Shown here: piece by piece, positions 62,300 to 64,000 of the stretch | Numbering within the stretch: position 1 is the first letter of the stretch | How the letters are laid out: each line of letters opens with the position of its first letter | DNA from: Subdoligranulum variabile | GTDB lineage: Bacteria > Bacillota > Clostridia > Oscillospirales > Ruminococcaceae | Assembly (NCBI GenBank): GCA_004554775.1 | Contig: SFKI01000008.1 | Coordinates: 1-64,000 of the forward strand | Direction of reading: 5' to 3' | Length of the DNA stretch: 64,000 nt | The notes under the pieces: model-generated | The model's input: only the letters and a program-made list of their open reading frames with translations | Told to the model about the DNA's origin: nothing | The model's database searches: none | Made by a program: the position numbers and the translations under genes

Positions 62300-63284
62300 G
62301 TCGACGCACCGCCTTTTTTGACAGCTTAACGCCTAAAATCACGACAGCCAGTACCACGGCCGCGCCAATGATGCCCGCCGCGCTGGTGCCGGCGGCAGCG
62401 TCAGAACCCGCAAAATTGTAGTCCGGCAGCAGCGCAGTCCATTCCTGAATGCGCGCAAAAAATGCCTGCACGGGGCTGGTAGCTTCCAGCTCGGTGCTGC
62501 CGGTTAAACGTTGCAGCGACCATTCCAGTCCATCCGGGAATGCCGACGCCAGCAGCGAAAGCCCGCCCGCGATGACCACGGCCGCGCCCGCCAGCACGCC
62601 CAATGTGCCGCGCAGGGTCAGCCGCTGCTTCTCCCCTGCCGCAACGCTGCCCTGCCAAAGCAGGCTGGGCCGTGCCTCGTACAAAAACACGAGCACGGCG
62701 GCGGTGATGCAGCCCTCGACCGCACCGATGGCTAAATGAATGGGCTGCATCGCCAGCAAAAACGCGCCGAACGGCAGCGCCGTGATGCCCGACGCGAGCG
62801 TCTCAACAGACACCGAGAGCGCCCCCAGCTGCAGCGAAACAATGCACCCGACCAGCGATGCCGCGATGATTTTGCCGCGCCCAAGCCCCTTGCGGGTGAA
62901 CGCGCGCCAGATCAGCGCCCCTACAAAACAACCGTAGAACGCCATATTCCAGACGTTGGCGCCCAGCGCCATCAGGCCGCCGTCGGCAAACAGCAGGCAC
63001 TGGATCAGCAGCACGCCGATCATCGTCAAAAACGCGGCGTACGGCCCCACGATGGCGGTCAGCAGCATGCCACCGCACAGATGGCCGCTGGACCCGGTGC
63101 CGGGAATTGTAAAATTGATCATCTGGGCGGCAAAAACAAAGGCGCCCATCACGCCCATCACGGGCACGGCCTTATCGTCGGGCTGCTGGTTCAGCTTGTG
63201 AACGGACCGCCCCGCCGCGACGGCCGAACAGGCGTACATGACCCCGGCAACCCCCGGGGCCAGCAGTGCGTCTGCCATATGCAT
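62274..63284 (-). CDS. Cobalt/nickel ECF substrate component, CbiM fused to PDGLE (CbiN-like) domain
   Basis: A 336-residue membrane protein. The N-terminus MHMADALLAPGVAG carries the metal-binding His2 of the CbiM/NikM type. After the CbiM body (to about 215) come further helices and FPDGLEW (about 265-271), the PDGLE/CbiN signature, so CbiN function is fused in. The ATG 63284 follows AGGAGG at 7 nt; a longer frame upstream runs over larC and is rejected. It binds Ni2+ or Co2+ outside the membrane and lies 2 bp downstream of larC. Confidence 0.92.
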   Translation of the reverse strand: MHMADALLAPGVAGVMYACSAVAAGRSVHKLNQQPDDKAVPVMGVMGAFVFAAQMINFTIPGTGSSGHLCGGMLLTAIVGPYAAFLTMIGVLLIQCLLFADGGLMALGANVWNMAFYGCFVGALIWRAFTRKGLGRGKIIAASLVGCIVSLQLGALSVSVETLASGITALPFGAFLLAMQPIHLAIGAVEGCITAAVLVFLYEARPSLLWQGSVAAGEKQRLTLRGTLGVLAGAAVVIAGGLSLLASAFPDGLEWSLQRLTGSTELEATSPVQAFFARIQEWTALLPDYNFAGSDAAAGTSAAGIIGAAVVLAVVILGVKLSKKAVRRRGSSAQSH

Positions 63285-63286
63285 GG

Positions 63287-64000
63287 TTACTCCTCCTTGT
63301 TGCCGCACAGTTCGTGCAGAATCTGACGTGTTACATTCTGATACGACCGCCCGGTACGGCGGCAAATTTCCTTGACGCTCTCGTACTCGGGGTAGCAGCG
63401 CTTCTCGGTGCTGCCGGTCAGCTCTTCCTCGGCGCAGCAGGGCACCTCGCACTCCTTGACCTGCACCTCGCCCAGCGAGGTCTGCACGGTATACAGACGG
63501 CGCTTTAGGATGCTGCGCTCCATCCGCACGCGGCGGATACCGATGGTCGTCGTTTCGGCAAAAATGATTTCTTCCAGCGCTGGGATGTCCTCTTCCAAGC
63601 AAAGCACAGTCAAAAGATACGCCGGACGGTTCTTTTTCATATAAACGGGGCTGTATTGCACGTCCCGCGCGCCCGCCGCCAGCAGCCGTTCCATCACGTA
63701 GCCAAGCGCTTCGCCGGTGGTGTCGTCGATGTTGGATTCCAGCTTGCAGATCACGTCCTGCGCGGCGTACGCGCTGCCCGCAGGGCGGATGAGCATGGCC
63801 CGCACCAGGCCGGGAAGCTCCTGCTCGCGCTTGCCCACGCCCAGGCCGATCTTGGCAACGGTGAACTCGGCGGGCAGCTGGTCGCTGGTGCGCACGGCGG
63901 CGGCAATGGCCGCGCCGGTCGGGGTGACGTACTCACCTTTTGCGCCGGTGATGTGCAGGTTCAGGTGTTCGGCAGCGGCGATGTTTGCCACGGCAGGCAC
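63287..64000 (-). CDS. larC: LarC, nickel pincer cofactor biosynthesis protein (partial, 5' end outside window)
   Basis: The last 237 residues of LarC, which uses CTP to insert nickel into the pincer cofactor of lactate racemase. Visible are GEYVTPTGAAI near the start of the fragment, LESNIDDTTGEALGYVMERLLAAGARDV, YSPVYMKKNRPAYLLTVLC, and a C-terminal CRRTGRSYQNVTRQI. The window ends before the start codon, so the coordinate 64000 is not a real start. It directly precedes the ECF metal transporter, linking that transporter to nickel. Confidence 0.9.
   Translation of the reverse strand: MPAVANIAAAEHLNLHITGAKGEYVTPTGAAIAAAVRTSDQLPAEFTVAKIGLGVGKREQELPGLVRAMLIRPAGSAYAAQDVICKLESNIDDTTGEALGYVMERLLAAGARDVQYSPVYMKKNRPAYLLTVLCLEEDIPALEEIIFAETTTIGIRRVRMERSILKRRLYTVQTSLGEVQVKECEVPCCAEEELTGSTEKRCYPEYESVKEICRRTGRSYQNVTRQILHELCGNKEE

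Noticed and set aside
60752..63284. Cobalamin-linked cobalt transporter
   Set aside because: CbiMQO names suggest cobalt, but the only functional neighbour is larC; no cobalamin gene or riboswitch is visible, so nickel is preferred.

Overview
The window is a bacterial chromosome segment of about 58-60 % GC with strong AGGAGG-type ribosome binding sites, Rho-independent terminators and Gram-positive families (SPP1-like phage genes, CPBP protease, ECF cobalt/nickel transporter, LarC). Codon use, GC content and gene families suggest a gut Oscillospiraceae/Ruminococcaceae relative such as Faecalibacterium, Gemmiger or Subdoligranulum. This is inference; no 16S gene is present. 

Left host part (1-18744): a DUF2971 gene and a Fic protein gene diverge at the left edge. 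A three-gene minus-strand operon follows (FkbH-like HAD protein, SGNH protein, MBOAT acyltransferase), probably for acylation of a surface polymer. Next come TSCPD and PHP genes, a LysR regulator, and a CPBP protease - tadA - SDR operon. A GH25 lysozyme gene stands among dispersed repeats. A type II topoisomerase pair (ParE/GyrB-like and ParC/GyrA-like) ends next to a tRNA-Gly(CCC) gene with a consensus promoter. 

Previous-generation invader (18745-53572): a complete-looking 34.8-kb temperate siphovirus prophage sits in the tRNA-Gly gene, bounded by a perfect 94-bp direct repeat that includes the tRNA 3' half and its terminator. From right to left it holds a tyrosine integrase (beside attR), a plus-strand cargo/lysogeny cassette, a CI-like S24 repressor facing a Cro-like XRE regulator with identical 16-bp operators, and then one long minus-strand lytic programme. 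That programme runs through recombination (Rad52-like, NinB-like, SSB), replication (initiator with iterons, DnaB helicase), ParA/ParB, an ArpU-like late regulator, HNH-TerS-TerL packaging with a tRNA-Trp-like gene upstream, portal, capsid, tail (with a programmed -1 frameshift), tail-tip proteins, M23 endopeptidase and holin. 

The most interesting part is the prophage cargo at 48990-52150. It has two near-identical DUF4177 genes flanking a zeta-toxin-like kinase gene, a membrane-anchored Pro/Thr-rich protein, a DUF4231/SLATT two-helix membrane protein and a ThsB-like TIR protein with a PGDYG gene on the opposite strand between them. I read the SLATT + TIR pair as a candidate compact Thoeris-like anti-phage system. 

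Right host part (53573-64000): a CobW-family GTPase, a CaCA antiporter, a HbpS/UPF0303 protein, a large carboxylate-type permease, a DUF362 protein, and an ECF transporter (CbiO, CbiQ, fused CbiM-PDGLE) directly downstream of larC. The larC link suggests that the transporter imports nickel for the lactate racemase cofactor. Host intergenic regions carry repeated hairpin elements that recur along the window.
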